Source: Alistipes sp. (GTDB lineage Bacteria; Bacteroidota; Bacteroidia; Bacteroidales; Rikenellaceae). Taken from it: a stretch of DNA of 63,417 bases. The first letter of the stretch is position 1. Every line of letters begins with the position of its first letter. Where the stretch lies: positions 1-63,417 of the forward strand of contig JAFXHE010000018.1 in NCBI GenBank assembly GCA_017536555.1. Reading direction: 5' to 3'. Position numbers and translations under genes: made by a program. Below, in pieces: positions 45,163-53,600 of this stretch. Below the pieces are notes generated by a model, which saw only the letters and a program-made list of their open reading frames with translations, made no database searches and was not told the origin of the DNA.

Positions 45163-45192
45163 TGATTATTTCTTTGATATAATCACATCAGC

Positions 45193-46083
45193 CTACTTGG
45201 CTATACTGAGCCTCCACTCTCGTTCAACAACAGCACCTGTTCTGCTTTCAGTCCAGTCAGCATCGTCCTTTACCTTAACTGTAAGCGTCTTGGGGTCGAA
45301 GTCAAAATCAACATTAGTATTACAATTCTGTGTTCCACAGACAGTAATATACCAACACTCTCTATCTATTTGATCAACGAAATCTCCATTATCATCATAT
45401 ATATAGCACTCCTCCGAGTCCCATATATGACCATTCGTCTCGTCGAAGAACTGCTCACAACTTTGCACTGCGCCGTTGTCAATAGTGATTACCTCAAGGT
45501 AGTAATCCCAAGCACAGTTTGCGCCTCTGTGGTATGTCTTAATAGCATAATATAGCGTGCCGTCAAGCTCAATCTCCCATACATCGCGTATGCCTCGCGG
45601 ATAGCGCAGGTCATTGAGGTAGGGTATACAGTGAACATCTCCCTCTGTATCGAGAAATTGGATAAAATTCCTGTCACAACTCATCGTGCCGCCTCCATCT
45701 AACCAGTAGTTGTAGAACTTAGCCTTGCCACTTGGGGTTGTAATCACATCAACCACCTTTTCGAGTTGAGGCATCGGCTCTGTGTAGGTGATAGGGTTGC
45801 ATAAATGATATTTCATCCTACGCTCAAAAGCCCTTTGTAAACTGTCCTTTGCCTTATAGTTGCTTACATTATTCTCATAATCTTGCCACTGCAAGTTTCG
45901 TTCTGCTTTAAGCATCGTTGCAAGCTCCTCGTCTATCTCCTCGATAGAGTGATGTAGCTCGCTGCTTGATAGTTCCTTTGCTTGTAGAGTGTCGGACAGT
46001 TCTTTTGCGTTATTTTGTTTCTGTGCTACTCCGCCACACGACACAACAAGTAGCATGGCGAAGGTAAAAACGAGTGGTTTCAT
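45193..46083 (-). CDS. Lipoprotein of unknown function in the patchwork island
   Basis: 296 residues from the ATG at 46083, chosen because MKPLVFTFAMLLVVSCGG is a clean lipoprotein signal (Cys16). A predicted coiled/charged stretch (ELSSSELHHSIEEIDEELATMLKAERN) follows, then a beta-rich domain with several Cys (MSCDRNF, GANCAWDYY, VQSCEQFF, DSEECYIYDD, DRECWYITVCGTQNC). No family is recognised. Base composition is between the host genes and the AT-rich cassette to its right. It has its own promoter. Confidence 0.72.
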   Translation of the reverse strand: MKPLVFTFAMLLVVSCGGVAQKQNNAKELSDTLQAKELSSSELHHSIEEIDEELATMLKAERNLQWQDYENNVSNYKAKDSLQRAFERRMKYHLCNPITYTEPMPQLEKVVDVITTPSGKAKFYNYWLDGGGTMSCDRNFIQFLDTEGDVHCIPYLNDLRYPRGIRDVWEIELDGTLYYAIKTYHRGANCAWDYYLEVITIDNGAVQSCEQFFDETNGHIWDSEECYIYDDNGDFVDQIDRECWYITVCGTQNCNTNVDFDFDPKTLTVKVKDDADWTESRTGAVVEREWRLSIAK

Positions 46084-46114
46084 GGCGATATACGAACGAT
46101 AAATGGTACTTCTA

Positions 46115-46145
46115 CAAAGGTAGCAAGGATAATTGAACGATGCAA
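46115..46145 (-). promoter_or_regulatory. Predicted promoter of the island lipoprotein
   Basis: On the minus strand TTG (46145-46143), a 20-base spacer, TACCTTTG (46122-46115). Confidence 0.62.
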
Positions 46146-46228
46146 CTATTTTTAGCTGCATTGTATGAAATTGTTTTAGGTTGTATGAAATGGTATGCGC
46201 GAGGCTACTTTGTCAAGAAAGCAGTCAC

Positions 46229-46266
46229 CAATCAAGGGCTCTAACAGATGTTGTAGCCCTTGATTG
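46229..46266 (-). terminator. Hairpin after the three-gene AT-rich cassette
   Basis: Perfect 12-bp stem CAATCAAGGGCT (46229-46240) with AGCCCTTGATTG (46255-46266), 14-base loop, just after the 260-residue gene in the minus direction. The following minus-strand bases have only a weak T content. Confidence 0.55.
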
Positions 46267-46275
46267 ACAGAAGTA

Positions 46276-47022
46276 TTAATATCTAAAATATTTTGTAAAT
46301 ACGGTTTTAAATATCGTGTCAAACTTATTTTCGTTACCGATTGCCATGCAATACCCCTTAACATATAAGCCAATCCACCAACAGACTCCATCAATATCAT
46401 TTGGGCTCCATCCCGATCCAGCAACAGCCTGTTTCGTCCATTCAACCATTAAGCTTGTAGTTTCGTTCAATGGATATAGATGAATCTGATTAGCTTTATA
46501 GTTTTCTACCATATCATCCATTTGCAACCTGATGTTATCAGCATTTTTTGATAATGCGTATTTAGTAGAATTACAGTATATATGAGCATCAACACTAAAT
46601 TCATCATGGTTGTTCAAATCAAATTTAGGCATAGAAAATAAATCATCAAAGGCGTTTATTTTCCGCTGTTTTTCATCCATTCCTCCAAGATTGTTGTTTG
46701 ATTTTTCTCTTAGATACTCCTCTTCGCTTATAAACTTAATGCCTTTTGCAGTCATTGGGACATATAGATTATCCGTAATCTTTAGGATATACACATCAAG
46801 ATCAATGCCCAACGACATATCTTTATTTATCACATAAGGTACTTCAGCAACTAGACCATTTGATGGATAGAAATTGAATTTCCCCCACTCTGTCTTATTG
46901 GCAATATTTCTTAGGCGAGGTTCTGGCCATGGAATTTGAGGGAATCTATCCAATGTCGATAGGCATTCCCCTTTATCTATTATTTTGGCGTATTGCATAT
47001 AATATGAGCATAAATAGTTCAT
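46276..47022 (-). CDS. Unknown protein, third gene of the AT-rich cassette
   Basis: 248 residues from the ATG at 47022; the ATG at 47058 would overlap the TerB-like gene by 19 bases. Soluble, with no signal peptide or membrane helix. Phrases such as GKFNFYPSNGLVAEVPYVI, GIDLDVYILKITDNLYVPMTAKGIKFISEEEYL and AHIYCNSTKYALSKNADNIRLQMDDMVENYK suggest an alpha/beta protein. I recognise no family. Lys, Asn, Ile and codons such as ATA, TTA and AGA are far commoner than in the flanking genes, pointing to foreign origin. Confidence 0.68.
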   Translation of the reverse strand: MNYLCSYYMQYAKIIDKGECLSTLDRFPQIPWPEPRLRNIANKTEWGKFNFYPSNGLVAEVPYVINKDMSLGIDLDVYILKITDNLYVPMTAKGIKFISEEEYLREKSNNNLGGMDEKQRKINAFDDLFSMPKFDLNNHDEFSVDAHIYCNSTKYALSKNADNIRLQMDDMVENYKANQIHLYPLNETTSLMVEWTKQAVAGSGWSPNDIDGVCWWIGLYVKGYCMAIGNENKFDTIFKTVFTKYFRY

Positions 47023-47039
47023 ATTTATTAACTTTGCTC

Positions 47040-47402
47040 TTAAAACATATCTGGGCAATTAATCAATTTTGCATAATTTAAGACCAAAGACTCTTCTGCA
47101 GGGTGGACACTTCCATCGATAAAACAAATCTGAGACATATATTTAATGAGAAAGGCCTTCTTTATATCTGGCATATTTCGGTGAATCTCTACAATCTGAT
47201 CAAATGAATAGCTACGAGATGCTACAACAATATCGTCAGTAATGTTAAACAACTCTCTCAATTCTTTCAACATTTGTGTCTCTGCTGAATGAATAGTCCC
47301 ATCTGCACGTATAACTCCACAAAAAGTTTGATACGTTGCCTTTAATTCTTCTTGAGAAAATGATTGAATAGTAAGTAGCTCTATTTCGTTCGGTTTTTTC
47401 AT
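47040..47402 (-). CDS. TerB-like domain protein, middle gene of the AT-rich cassette
   Basis: 120 residues, all helical. Two acidic EF-hand-like turns in a repeat, FCGVIRADGTIHSAETQMLKEL and ICFIDGSVHPAEESLVLNYAK, are the pattern of TerB/DnaJ-associated domains (xDGxxHxxE). TerB domains occur in tellurite-resistance and stress operons, often beside phage-defence genes, and bind metal. Here it stands alone as a single-domain protein, two bases after the gene before it in the minus direction (47405) and 17 before the next. It is probably a regulatory or scaffold subunit for its two unknown neighbours. Confidence 0.7.
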   Translation of the reverse strand: MKKPNEIELLTIQSFSQEELKATYQTFCGVIRADGTIHSAETQMLKELRELFNITDDIVVASRSYSFDQIVEIHRNMPDIKKAFLIKYMSQICFIDGSVHPAEESLVLNYAKLINCPDMF

Positions 47403-47404
47403 AG

Positions 47405-47800
47405 TTAGTAGCTGAATATTAATAAATATATATTTGACTCTCCCTGTGCTTTAACAACATGAGAAACTGGGATTCCATTAAAAGCGCCTAGCAAAGACAC
47501 CATTTTAAGAATACTAGGAGTTACTCCTGTTAGAATAACTGCTAACAGATCCTGCCCATTGCATCTTGTTAACATCTTAAAATCTGCATATCCTAATTTG
47601 TTATTATGAACAAAAACTTCATAACCTTCTTCAATTAAATCAAAGACTTCGTAATTTCCATAAATTAATTGCAGTCTGGCTTTATCTGGCTTATATGACT
47701 GGTCAATAGCCATATAATGGACGCCATGAATATTTGCCCATTTACAAAATTCTCCAATCATAACCTCTTTGTAGGTTCTTCCGCTCCCTGTACGTTTCAT
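47405..47800 (-). CDS. Unknown protein, first gene of the AT-rich cassette
   Basis: 131 residues, soluble. RLQLIYGNYEVFDLIEEGYEVFVHNN, KMLTRCNGQDLLAVILTGVTPSILKMVSLLGAFNGIPVSHVV and IYLLIFSY suggest an alternating alpha/beta fold with a Gly-containing loop. No nucleotide-binding or nuclease motif is clear. It precedes the TerB-like gene by two bases, so the two should be translated together. Start: the ATG at 47800, with a downstream ATG (MIGEFCKW) possible. Confidence 0.66.
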   Translation of the reverse strand: MKRTGSGRTYKEVMIGEFCKWANIHGVHYMAIDQSYKPDKARLQLIYGNYEVFDLIEEGYEVFVHNNKLGYADFKMLTRCNGQDLLAVILTGVTPSILKMVSLLGAFNGIPVSHVVKAQGESNIYLLIFSY

Positions 47801-48096
47801 AGGATGAATTTAATATCATAAAATGCCATCCAACTCCTACGATGGCTGTTAATATAAAAAGAAAGTGTGGAGTTGTCCGTTTATCTGGCAATAGGCATTT
47901 GGCGTGGCCCAAGTACAAATAAACAATACCCCACACTTGTATCGTATGGGGCTGACACAGAATGTGCCAACTAAGCATACAGAATACAAGCGATGAGTGT
48001 TATTGCCTACCTTGTACTTTGTTAAAATCGCCAAATTTTATTGCCAAGGATAGCGAAACACTTTCACTAAAATATGTTATCGGTTGCCCGATACCA
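47801..48096 (-). other. Long structured leader of the AT-rich cassette
   Basis: The predicted transcript would carry about 290 bases before the first gene. The DNA holds several hairpins: GCCATC/GATGGC (47825-47846), CAACTCC/GGAGTTG (47831-47877, enclosing part of the first), CCCCACAC/GTATGGGG (about 47930-47952). No convincing coding frame fills it. It could be a small RNA or a regulatory leader, and no known family is recognised. Confidence 0.35.
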
Positions 48097-48127
48097 CAAA
48101 ATTAAGCAAGTTTTCGCAAAAATGCAA
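48097..48127 (-). promoter_or_regulatory. Predicted promoter of the AT-rich cassette
   Basis: On the minus strand TTG (48127-48125), a 20-base spacer, TAATTTTG (48104-48097). Confidence 0.52.
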
Positions 48128-48294
48128 CACTCGGGTTGGGGTATTGTGATAAATTCTCGTTTACAAAGTTCGGAATAATATAATTTTCGAACAATAGGTT
48201 GTCGTATTTGATGTGAATTTTGTTATATCTATATTGGGAAGAGTTCGAAAATTTTGTTTCCCGACCGAGAAAATGATATCAGATCGCAGTTTGT

Positions 48295-48388
48295 AGTGAG
48301 ATTAGAGAGATTAAGGAATTTAGTGAATTTAGGGAGGCGCTATAGACATTTATCCTTTAACTCCTTATATTCCCTACACTCCCTAATA
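48295..48388. repeat. 9-bp tandem repeats with an inverted right arm
   Basis: Left arm units: AGTGAGATT, AGAGAGATT, AAGGAATTT, AGTGAATTT, AGGGAGGCG (48295-48339). Right arm, opposite polarity: TCCTTTAAC, TCCTTATAT, TCCCTACAC, TCCCTAATA (48353-48388). The arms are imperfect complements and could form a long hairpin. It lies in the 800-base gap 47801-48604, with the palindrome GTTTCGCGAAAC (48443-48454) to its right. Confidence 0.82.
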
Positions 48389-48526
48389 AACCACCTTACA
48401 AAGCCCCACGACCAATTCTTTGTCAGGGTGTGCGGTAGGGAAGTTTCGCGAAACAAGCAATGGGCAGTAATTTCTTGTCAGAAGGGGGGAGTTTCGCAAA
48501 AGAGGGCTGTAGATACAACACTCGGC

Positions 48527-48581
48527 AAAAATCCCGACGATGGGTAGTACTTGAGCGTACGACCCATTGTCGGGACTTTTT
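48527..48581. terminator. Terminator, copy B of the identical 55-bp repeat
   Basis: Same sequence as 44783-44837. It lies 23 bases past the stop of the GGGtGRT gene, where it makes a good minus-strand terminator (stem 48532-48545/48562-48575, then AAAAA on the plus strand, so U-run on the transcript). This is probably the original copy. Confidence 0.92.
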
Positions 48582-48604
48582 GTTAGGGGCAGTAGATGTC
48601 TGTC

Positions 48605-49606
48605 CTATTTTGCGAAACTCTGCTGGATAGCTACTGCAATAGCTACAGTCGCACCCACCATCGGGTTGTTACCCATACCGAGGAAGCCCATCATCTCCAC
48701 GTGTGCTGGTACTGATGAAGAGCCTGCAAACTGTGCGTCAGAGTGCATACGACCCATTGTGTCGGTCATACCGTATGATGCGGGGCCTGCTGCCATATTA
48801 TCGGGGTGCAAGGTACGACCTGTACCACCACCAGATGCTACAGAGAAGTACTTCTTACCTGCAAGTGTACGCTCCTTCTTATATGTGCCTGCTACGGGGT
48901 GCTGGAAGCGTGTGGGGTTAGTAGAGTTACCAGTGATAGATACGTCTACATCCTCCTTCCACATAATTGCCACGCCCTCACGAACATCGTCGGCACCATA
49001 GCAACGTACCTTTGAACGAAGACCGTCAGAGTATGAGATGGTCTCTACCTCGTGAACCTCACCTGTGTAGTAGTCGAACTCGGTGCGAACATAGGTAAAG
49101 CCGTTGATACGTGAAATAATCTTTGCAGCATCCTTGCCAAGACCGTTGAGGATAACGCGCAACGGGTTCTTACGCACGCGGTTAGCCATCTCTGCAATCT
49201 TAATTGCGCCCTCTGCGGCTGCGAAAGACTCGTGACCTGCGAGGAATGCGAAGCACTGTGTCTCCTCGCGCAAAAGACGTGCTGCGAGGTTACCGTGACC
49301 GATACCTACCTTACGATCCTCGGCTACAGAGCCGTTGATGCAGAATGCCTGCAAGCCCTCGCCGATAGCCTCGGCTGCGTCTGCTGCATTTGTGCAGCCC
49401 TTCTTAATAGCGATAGCAGCACCCACTACGTATGCCCACTTTGCGTTCTCAAAGCAGATGGGCTGGGTCTCCTCGCACATCTTATAGGGGTCGATGCCCT
49501 TCTCGTCGCAGATAGCCTTTGCCTCCTCGACAGACTTAATACCATATTGTGCAAGCACAGCGTTAATTTTCTCGATTCTGCGCTCGTAGCTCTCAAATAA
49601 TGCCAT
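48605..49606 (-). CDS. GGGtGRT family protein
   Basis: 333 residues. The name-giving motif FSVASGGGTGRTLHPDNMAAG is present near 259-279, followed by SYGMTDTMGRMHSD and a Gly/Met-rich MMGFLGMGNNPMVGATVAIAVAIQ end. The family (GGGtGRT) is widespread in anaerobic Firmicutes and Bacteroidetes and uncharacterised. It pairs with a NifU-like protein gene 42 bases upstream in the transcript, as elsewhere, which suggests a shared iron-sulfur or redox task. Twenty-four bases of this gene are duplicated at 44945. Confidence 0.88.
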   Translation of the reverse strand: MALFESYERRIEKINAVLAQYGIKSVEEAKAICDEKGIDPYKMCEETQPICFENAKWAYVVGAAIAIKKGCTNAADAAEAIGEGLQAFCINGSVAEDRKVGIGHGNLAARLLREETQCFAFLAGHESFAAAEGAIKIAEMANRVRKNPLRVILNGLGKDAAKIISRINGFTYVRTEFDYYTGEVHEVETISYSDGLRSKVRCYGADDVREGVAIMWKEDVDVSITGNSTNPTRFQHPVAGTYKKERTLAGKKYFSVASGGGTGRTLHPDNMAAGPASYGMTDTMGRMHSDAQFAGSSSVPAHVEMMGFLGMGNNPMVGATVAIAVAIQQSFAK

Positions 49607-49648
49607 AATCTCTTAAAATTTAATGGTTAATAAATACGAAAGCTCCTC

Positions 49649-50341
49649 TTACTCGTGGCGAGGATCGATATACTTAACTGCGTCCTTGAAGCGACCATAA
49701 GATCCCTTTGCCTTCTCCAAAGCCTCTGCTGGCTCGATGCCCTTCTTGATGAAGTCCATCATCTTGCCGAGGTGTACGAACTCGTAGCCGATAACCTCAT
49801 CGTTAGCGTCGAGAGCCATACGTGTACAGTAGCCCTCTGCCATCTCGAGGTAGCGTGTACCCTTGGCATTTGTACCGAACATTGTACCTACCTGTGAGCG
49901 GAGACCCTTGCCGAGATCCTCGAGTGATGCGCCGATGACAAGACCGCCCTCCGAGAAGGCTGACTGTGTACGACCATAAACGATCTGCTTGAAGAGCTCA
50001 CGCATTGCTGTATTGATAGCATCGCATACGAGGTCGGTGTTCAATGCCTCGAGGATGGTCTTACCAGGAAGAATCTCTGATGCCATAGCTGCCGAGTGTG
50101 TCATACCCGAGCAACCGATAGTCTCTACCAATGCCTCCTCGATGATACCGTCCTTAACATTGAGGGTGAGCTTACACGCGCCCTGCTGGGGTGCGCACCA
50201 GCCGATACCGTGAGTAAGACCAGAGATGTCCTTAATCTCCTTGGCACGTACCCATTTGCCCTCCTCGGGAATAGGAGCCGACTCGTGGTTGGCACCCTTC
50301 TTCACGCAGCACATCTGCTGCACTTCGTGTGAGTAAATCAT
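49649..50341 (-). CDS. NifU-like iron-sulfur scaffold-related protein
   Basis: 230 residues from the ATG at 50341, past AT-rich leader codons. Cysteines in VQQMCCVKKGA, GIGWCAPQQGACKLTLNV and VETIGCSGMTHSAAMASEIL; the last resembles the Cys-Gly-containing metal-site segment of NifU/IscU scaffolds (IxGCxxxxxSAxMxSE). A second half, GYCTRMALDANDEVIGYEFVHLGKMMDF, is specific to this subgroup. It is usually annotated as iron-sulfur cluster assembly scaffold-like and is paired with the GGGtGRT protein. The function is not established. Confidence 0.82.
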   Translation of the reverse strand: MIYSHEVQQMCCVKKGANHESAPIPEEGKWVRAKEIKDISGLTHGIGWCAPQQGACKLTLNVKDGIIEEALVETIGCSGMTHSAAMASEILPGKTILEALNTDLVCDAINTAMRELFKQIVYGRTQSAFSEGGLVIGASLEDLGKGLRSQVGTMFGTNAKGTRYLEMAEGYCTRMALDANDEVIGYEFVHLGKMMDFIKKGIEPAEALEKAKGSYGRFKDAVKYIDPRHE

Positions 50342-50404
50342 AGTTTTATTACTTTTAGTTATGTGTTTTTTAAACTCTCTTTGTATCTTATACACAAATC
50401 GTGA

Positions 50405-50436
50405 CAAAGGTACGAAATAAAAAATGATTTATCAAA
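50405..50436 (-). promoter_or_regulatory. Predicted promoter of the NifU-like/GGGtGRT operon
   Basis: On the minus strand CAAA read as TTTG (50436-50433), a 20-base spacer, TACCTTTG (50412-50405). Confidence 0.7.
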
Positions 50437-50526
50437 CACGAGTTACTAAATTTTTTAAAAAAATCATTTTCGGTGAAATTTGGTGCGTGATGTGGTCGGG
50501 TGAGAGGGCGGCACTAACAACGAACC

Positions 50527-50607
50527 AGGGAGCTTAAGAGGCAAAACCTCCCCAAGCTCCCTAAATTCCCTAATCTCCCTAATCTCTCTAACCGCTCTAA
50601 CCCTCTT
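50527..50607. repeat. 9-bp tandem repeats with a short inverted arm
   Basis: AGGGAGCTT (50527-50535) is exactly complementary to AAGCTCCCT (50554-50562). Five 9-base units then run in register: GCTCCCTAA, ATTCCCTAA, TCTCCCTAA, TCTCTCTAA, CCGCTCTAA (50556-50600). The unit is the complement of the TTAGGGAGN units at 24332 and 48295. It lies directly after the stop of the TonB receptor gene. Confidence 0.85.
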
Positions 50608-50614
50608 GCCGCCG

Positions 50615-53600
50615 TTAGAATACCACTCGCACGCCTAACTGCATATGCCAGCGCGAGAATACGTCGTCGGCGGTGTAGTCTGCGCCAGTGAACTTATATA
50701 CAGGGCGATATCCGCCATCCACCTCGCGTAGCTCGGTGACGCTGACGGGTGACAACGCCGAATTTGAGGTGCGGTAAACCATTCCCCAGCTGCGATTTAG
50801 CAGGTTGGCGAGGTTGAGTACATCGAGCGTAATCTCCACGCGGCGGTTGCTCTTCTTGTCGAAGTAGAACGACTGTGCAACGTGCAGGTCGAGGCTATGT
50901 ACAAAGGGCAGTGAGTGCGAGTTGCGCTCGGCAAACTTACCACGATGTGCCTGAAGATACTTATCAGACTTTATGTATGCGCCAAATGCCCCCATCGACG
51001 TATCGTCAGCCCACAACATCGTCGCCATTTCTGCCTCTGTTGGTATGTATATCAGCGAGTTGCCGCGATAGCTGTCGCCATTAACATCAACCTTGCCACG
51101 TGCGTATGTCAGCGAGTAGTGGTCGCCCGAATGACCGTTATATAGCAACATTACATTGGTGCCAAAGAGCCCGTAGCGACGCGCGTATGATATCTGTGCC
51201 ACTACCTTGTGCGGAAACTCATAGACAGAGTTGCTCAAGGCGGGTGAGTTGCTCTCTACGGCATAGGTGCGACCCCAGTTTGATGATGATTGTGCCGACA
51301 CGCCGTCGTTTATGCTCTTTGACTGCGAGAAGGTGTATGCCGCCATAACCTTAAGTCCCGAGAGTGCGTACATAAAGTTATATTCCACGCGTGCAGTGGC
51401 CGACCAAGAGTATCCCTGCTGTGTGTTGCTCAAGCGGTAGACGGCAGCGTAATCCTTCGTCGTGGTGTCGTAATATGTTGCCGAGGTGGGGCTATCTGCG
51501 CCACCAACAAAGAGTCGTTTGCCGTTATCCTCGGCAACGAGGTTTTCGACAAATATGTTGTTTATGCCCTTTGTGTAGTCGGCATCAATAGAGATGACCC
51601 ACGGATATAGATTGAGTGTTGCACCCGCGGCTGTGCGAAATACCTGCGGATAGCGGAACTTGCTGTCAACAAGGTCGATAGAGGGGTTGCTTTTGATGCC
51701 TACCGACTCGGGGTTTAGGCTGAAGTCGGGGGTCTCGGCAGGGTTGTTTACCGTCACACCCACAGAGCGAGTGCCCGTGTTCTGGTAGCAGTTAGAGAGC
51801 CACACAAAGGGGATGCGACCTGTGTAGATACCTGCACTTGTGCGTAGCTCAACAACCTCCTTATGCCACTCGATGCCCACGCGCGGTGATAGCAATATTT
51901 GTGTGCGTGGGATGTCGCCTGTCATCGTGCCAAATTTAGCGAAATAACTCTGATTAAATGTCTCGTTGGCAACGGGTGTGTCAAACATTACGGGGATGTC
52001 GGCGCGCAGACCGTATGTGACGGTTAGTGCGCGGCTCATAGATAGCTCATCCTGAATGTATAGCGCAAATTGACCCATCGTCATCGGCGGGTTCTGCTTG
52101 CCGTCGGCAAAGTATCCGTAGGCATATTGCGTAGCGTTATCTGCGAGGAAGTCATCGAGCGTGGCGTAGGTGTATGTGCCGCGTGCATTTGCGAGGTATA
52201 GGTTGTCGGCGCAATACACCTCGTTTGATGTGCCTAATGTGATGGTGTGCTTGCCCTTGTTGAGTGTAACGTCGTCACCAAATATGAAGACATCCTGCTT
52301 GAGGATGTTGCGTCCAGAGTAGGGGTTGGTGCCGATTGTTGCAGAGCCATTCTCACGCTCGCCGAGACCATTTATTATCACTGCGGGCAGGCTTTCGGGC
52401 GTGGTGCGACCATCCTTAAGGCGTGTGTAGCCTATGCGCAAGGCATTTGAGCCCCAGTGCTTCGATGTGTTAAGCTCTGCTACTACGGAGTGTGTGCGGT
52501 TGATGTTGGTGTACTCTGCTCCTGTGAAGTAGAATGCTTGTGCCGTATTTGAGGATGCTGCGGCATCGGCGTGTAGCATATTGTAGCGCAGCGACAAGTT
52601 GTTGTTGTGGTTGATGTTCCAGTCGATGCGTGCTACTGCTGCACCTGTGATGGCTGCTACGTTATGCTCGTTGTAGCCGCCGCCGTCGTAGCCCGTAAGT
52701 TCGTAGTAGCGTTGGGCGATGGTTGCCGCCTGTTCGGCGGTGAGTGCCGAGATGCCCGTGCCTGTGGGGTGGTTTGTCGAGGGTGTTATATTGCGGTTGA
52801 ACTCGCCCGCAACAAAGAAGAAGAGCCTATCTTTGACAATAGGGCCACCTATGGTCACTCCCACGATGTTTGTCGCCTGCTGTGATAGGTGCTCGCGCTC
52901 GGCAATATTACGGCCTGGGGTAGTACCCCAGAAGTGCTCGTTGTTGAAGTATGTGTATGCCGAGCCGCGGAACTCGTTGTCGCCAGAGCGCGTCACGGCA
53001 TTTATGCTACCTCCCGTGAAACCGCTCTCGCGCAGGTCTACCGTCGCCGTTGTTATCTGCACCTGCGATATCGCGTCGAGGGGTATGGGGTTTGCCTGCG
53101 TGAGCGAGCCTGTCATACCCGTAGTACCAAGACCGTAGATGTCGGCAGAGGATGTGCCGTCGATGGTGAAGGCGTTGTAGCGCGTGCTCTGTCCTCCGAG
53201 GATGATGCCTCCCGAGGCGGGCTGCACTGCCGAGGGCATAAGCTTCGTGAGGTCGTATATCGAGCGGTCGATGGTGGGAATCTTGCTCATATCGGCACTC
53301 GAGTAGTTTTGCGTGTGCATATCACGCAAGTTGTTGACGATAACAATCTCCTCGATTTGCTCCTCGCTCTCGTTGAGGTCGGCATCAAACAGGCGGGTCT
53401 CGCCGAGTGCCAACTCGACATCCTTGTACGTAATGGTCTTAAATCCGATGAATGAGATAGTGATGGTGTAAGGGCCGCCTACACGCATACCGTTAATGGT
53501 GTAGTGCCCCTCCGAGTTGCTTGTTGTGCCATACTCGGTACCCGATGGGGTGTGCCTTGCAACGATTGTTGCGCCAGGCAGAGAGTTGTTGTTTGCGGTC

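Noticed and set aside
46176-46445. 89-codon minus-strand frame
   Set aside because: It overlaps the end of the third cassette gene in another frame and includes the closing hairpin.
47742-47978. 78-codon minus-strand frame overlapping the first cassette gene
   Set aside because: It overlaps the start of the 131-residue gene in another frame and covers the leader hairpins; composition does not look coding.
48254-48547. 97-codon frame before the GGGtGRT gene
   Set aside because: It spans the 9-bp repeats, a palindrome and half of the terminator hairpin, so it is not coding.
52247-53455. Plus-strand frames of 67-188 codons inside the Oar-like receptor gene
   Set aside because: They are antisense shadows of a well-supported receptor gene on the minus strand.
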